From Pomacea canaliculata (taxonomy: Eukaryota > Mollusca > Gastropoda > Architaenioglossa > Ampullariidae): a DNA stretch of 64,000 nt. The notes beneath the pieces are model-generated. The model saw nothing but the letters and a program-made list of their open reading frames with translations. It made no database searches and was not told where the DNA came from. The stretch lies in assembly GCF_003073045.1 (NCBI RefSeq), contig NC_037590.1:39858751-39922750 (forward strand), read 5' to 3'. The translations under genes were made by a program, and so were the position numbers. How positions within the stretch are numbered: the stretch's first letter is position 1; every line of letters begins with the position of its first letter. This document shows positions 62,901 through 64,000 of this stretch, one piece after another.

Positions 62901-63605
62901 CAGCCATGCAGACAGTTACAATTTATGCCTATATGCACACAAAACACACACACATGCCAGTGACAGAGGACATTGACCTCTGGCCTTGCCAGGAGTGTAT
63001 GGCTGCTAAGGACAGAGGGCACAAAGAACATAAGCAAATAAGCAAGGAGGCAGAACAAGGAATAGTCAGTTAAATAGTAGATGAGGTTGCCACCAGTCGA
63101 CTGTTCAGACCAAGAGAAATAAAATGTTTATGTATAAGGAGCAAGTTACATCCTATGACAATAGTACATTGCATGCATATGCAAAAGTGCAAGTACACAT
63201 ATGCGCATGGACACACGTATACATACACATTCATACACAAACATAGATCCCTGAAAGAACTAGCAGAGTGAAATTTTTCCAAATGATTGGGTAAAGTTTA
63301 GTGCAAAATACTATTTCCTAAAATAATTCTCCCCAAACTGTTTTCGAGATACATGCCTACAGACATCAACCACGAACTAATATCCCTGGACTGCTGGCAG
63401 ACAATTTTTTCCAGTTAACTGCTAAAACGAGGCATGATTCAAGAAAGCTGGCTTATTCACATTCTTTGTGTTGGTCTTGGCAGACAGACAGCAATCCACC
63501 TATACACATCCTTGCATCAACACACACAGTAAAAGGTAAACAACACAGATGCCATGATTGTACCTGGACATGTTTACATTGTGAGTGCCAAAGCCAATGG
63601 GAGAG
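47987..63605 (-). CDS. ULK4: ULK4 C-terminal ARM/HEAT-repeat region (partial, 24 exons)
   Basis: Unc-51-like kinase 4, a pseudokinase with a C-terminal ARM/HEAT scaffold, linked in vertebrates to cilia, microtubules and neural development. The 5' part, including the kinase domain, lies beyond base 64000. Exons in transcript order: 63605-63564, 62854-62650, 61856-61790, 61517-61292, 61041-60963, 60527-60420, 60136-60050, 59347-59273, 59054-58968, 58859-58677, 58366-58239, 57820-57672, 57019-56898, 56000-55892, 53979-53833, 53227-53089, 52433-52292, 52039-51934, 51671-51484, 51087-50974, 50683-50576, 50239-50165, 49198-49110, 48056-47987. Every junction has GT-AG sites and agreeing phase. Matches recalled from human ULK4 include SDFTASQIIDNPK, VKNSKLKQGLLPAVGEM, HSTVDSLRITALSALC, IIRLLDSPST, LVMYVERDSRHTTPHG, GRRHPSAAQVRQLK, THLVTSQ, VVTEEFIKSYG, ESGETNIES, LLLTNKPLTELTPLL, LSLLVQLFGGESRDSLS and the tail LAAEILKLGGKLT. 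The first listed exon (42 nt) is the least certain. About 948 residues are encoded here. Confidence 0.95.
48335..48901 (+). mobile_element. pogo/Tigger-type DNA transposon relic in ULK4 intron
   Basis: The left end CAGTAAAACCTTGATTTTGC and the right end on the minus strand CAGTAAAACCTCAATTTTAC are matching terminal inverted repeats, flanked on both sides by TA, the target duplication typical of the Tc1/mariner-pogo group. The interior has a partly duplicated left-end phrase (CTCAGTATAATGTTAATTTT and CTCAGTATAACGTTCATTTT) and the right end has TTTGGCGGTCC. At 567 bp it is an internally deleted copy keeping only the N-terminus of the transposase. It lies in the intron between the ULK4 exons at 49110 and 48056. 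Confidence 0.85.
48706..48807 (+). pseudogene. truncated Tigger/CENP-B-like transposase N-terminus
   Basis: The plus-strand frame encodes 33 residues, MATKRKGFLLAEKVDIIIKV then NNNPNKNQGLIVF, before a stop. The spacing of basic residues and the LAEKVDIIIKVNNNPNK pattern match the first helix-turn-helix of CENP-B/pogo-type proteins (…REKxxIIxxVExNP…). The DNA-binding domain is cut off and the DDE core is absent. Confidence 0.65.
49270..49360 (-). repeat. SINE-like AT-rich fragment
   Basis: AATAATAATTATAATAAATATGA followed by TTTGTATAATACTTGACC and CAATGCACTTTATAAA. A diverged match to the TTTATATAGCGC...GCGCTTTATA layout of the other short repeats in this window. Confidence 0.35.
52855..53060 (+). 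repeat. dispersed repeat copy A, adjacent to a ULK4 exon
   Basis: Contains ACTGGACTGCTGGCAGACAA, then TTTTTTTCCAGTTCACTACT and GTTGGTCTCGGCAGACAGAC followed by AGCAATCCATCTATACACAT. The same blocks occur in the same order at 63380-63520. The repeat ends about 30 bp from the donor of the ULK4 exon 53089-53227. No coding capacity or terminal inverted repeat was recognised. Confidence 0.75.
53442..53686. mobile_element. hAT-like MITE in ULK4 intron
   Basis: The left end reads CAGTCTGCCTAATCTACGGC and the right end, on the minus strand, reads CAGTGGTGCTCAATCTTTTC. These CAG-type ends, with GGCCCATGCGGCC and CTTGCCCAAGGGC just inside, are typical of non-autonomous hAT elements. The flanking 8-mers ATCTAAAG and ATCAGAAT agree at five of eight positions, a possible decayed 8-bp target duplication. 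245 bp, non-coding. Confidence 0.55.
56060..56650. mobile_element. non-LTR retrotransposon fragments in opposite orientation
   Basis: On the minus strand 56069-56260 encodes RKGTWNIRTLYESGKLAQV followed by ASEMRKI, the start of an APE-type endonuclease as in CFDP2-like LINE proteins. The TSGETIIVQLF end also fits that domain. On the plus strand about 56538-56606 encodes LLSIPSKVLTRVILERLKKA, an RT block (LLSIPGKVxxRxxLxRL). Each piece is truncated. Located in the ULK4 intron between exons 56000 and 56898. Confidence 0.75.
57331..57579. mobile_element. 249-bp MITE with ~23-bp inverted repeats, short copy
   Basis: The left end ATATGTGACCCACCACCACA and the right end on the minus strand ATATGTGATCTGCCACCACA differ at three positions over 20. 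Interior phrases match the element at 20491-21465. It sits inside a locally tandem AT-rich sequence whose flanks share the ATAATTACACACAAC / ATAACTACACACAAC phrase. Confidence 0.7.
61950..62225 (+). repeat. SINE-like dispersed repeat
   Basis: AATCAATCAGCGCATTTACT, then CTGGCAATAGCCAAACTCAA, AGAGCTTTACATATATATAT, a CA-rich stretch and GGAGGAAACTGGAGTACC followed by AGAGAAAACCACC. The last phrases resemble a short dispersed repeat I associate with gastropod genomes (recall, not searched). Located in the ULK4 intron between exons 61856 and 62650. Confidence 0.6.
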
Positions 63606-64000
63606 CTAAGATTATTTGTTAATTAGGTGTAATGTGTAGAAATGTAACATAATGATTTTGACCTTTTTCTGTAAATGGTGATATTTGAAGGGGTGTAAGT
63701 ACCTAGATTTGGGGAAACAGTCTCTAACACCAAGCTTTACCCAGCCATTCTGCACCCCACTAGTTTTTTAAAAGTAAGTTAGGATGGCTCTGTGTGGGTG
63801 TGTGCTATCATGCATAAGAGTGAGGGATCAAGGAGACCTTCTCTAAACGGGTTAATTTTGTGTTAATTTTGTGATCTTTACTATAAACAACAGGAAATAA
63901 TCATAATGATTGCCAATCTTTACATTTTTACTTCACTGAACATGAATGATTAAAATAATGTTGACACCAAGATGAAATAATACTTTATCAAACAGCACAG
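62855..64000 (-). other. ULK4 intronic sequence at window edge
   Basis: Apart from the 42-nt candidate exon at 63564-63605 and the dispersed repeat at 63380-63530, no exon is seen. The region holds CA-type simple repeats near 62935 and 63195. The next upstream ULK4 exons should lie past 64000. Confidence 0.6.
63380..63530 (+). repeat. dispersed repeat copy B
   Basis: CTGGACTGCTGGCAGACAAT, then TTTTTCCAGTTAACTGCT and GTTGGTCTTGGCAGACAGAC followed by AGCAATCCACCTATACACAT match copy A at 52855-53060, with a shorter middle part. Confidence 0.75.

Noticed and set aside
1..64000. CRISPR arrays, bacterial-type operons or insertion sequences
   Set aside because: No regularly spaced repeats with unique spacers, no ribosome-binding-site-linked gene strings, and clear spliceosomal gene structure throughout.

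Overview
The window is eukaryotic genomic DNA, most likely from a lophotrochozoan and probably a gastropod mollusc. The reasons are AT-rich non-coding sequence with long introns bounded by GT-AG sites, intron-split genes with animal-specific families, many degraded non-LTR retrotransposons and short inverted-repeat elements, and short dispersed repeats with a TTTATATAGCGC-type end of the kind common in mollusc genomes. The species cannot be named from the sequence alone.

Three host genes are supported. (1) A TET 5-methylcytosine dioxygenase on the + strand (coding 12899-24118; likely promoter and 5' exon around 8390-8572). All exons from the large N-terminal exon to the stop are visible, and the Cys-rich domain and split double-stranded beta-helix are intact, including the HxD pair and the distal His. 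(2) An unrecognised + strand gene (coding 38613-41580, about 491 residues; probable 5' UTR exon ending at 34207) that begins MGGCYS, an N-myristoylation/palmitoylation-type start, and has paired CxxC motifs and a DSGIGS degron-like site. (3) The C-terminal ~950 residues of ULK4, a pseudokinase with ARM/HEAT repeats, on the - strand in 24 exons (63605 down to 47987). Its kinase-domain exons must lie beyond base 64000. Reading phases agree across every ULK4 junction assigned. Genes 2 and 3 are convergent.

Layout: 1-8389 is 5' flank with simple and degenerate tandem repeats. 8390-24560 is the TET locus. 24560-30105 is intergenic and contains a CR1/L2/Jockey-type reverse-transcriptase relic. 30106-33499 is a 3.4 kb DNA-transposon relic bounded by ~38-bp inverted repeats, with a Myb/SANT-like pseudogene and the start of a Harbinger-like transposase running inward from opposite ends. 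34080-42272 is gene 2. 42290-47820 is intergenic. 47821-64000 is ULK4, whose introns hold a pogo/Tigger relic, a hAT-like MITE, a second MITE family, LINE fragments and SINE-like repeats.

The genes do not form a pathway or cluster. TET acts on DNA methylation in the nucleus, ULK4 is a ciliary/cytoskeletal scaffold, and gene 2 is probably membrane-tethered. I did not find an operon-like or defence-like system. The items most worth following up are the uncharacterised MGGCYS protein, the N-terminal structure of this TET (no CXXC domain is seen in the window and there are two competing first-exon models), and the two-gene inverted-repeat transposon.
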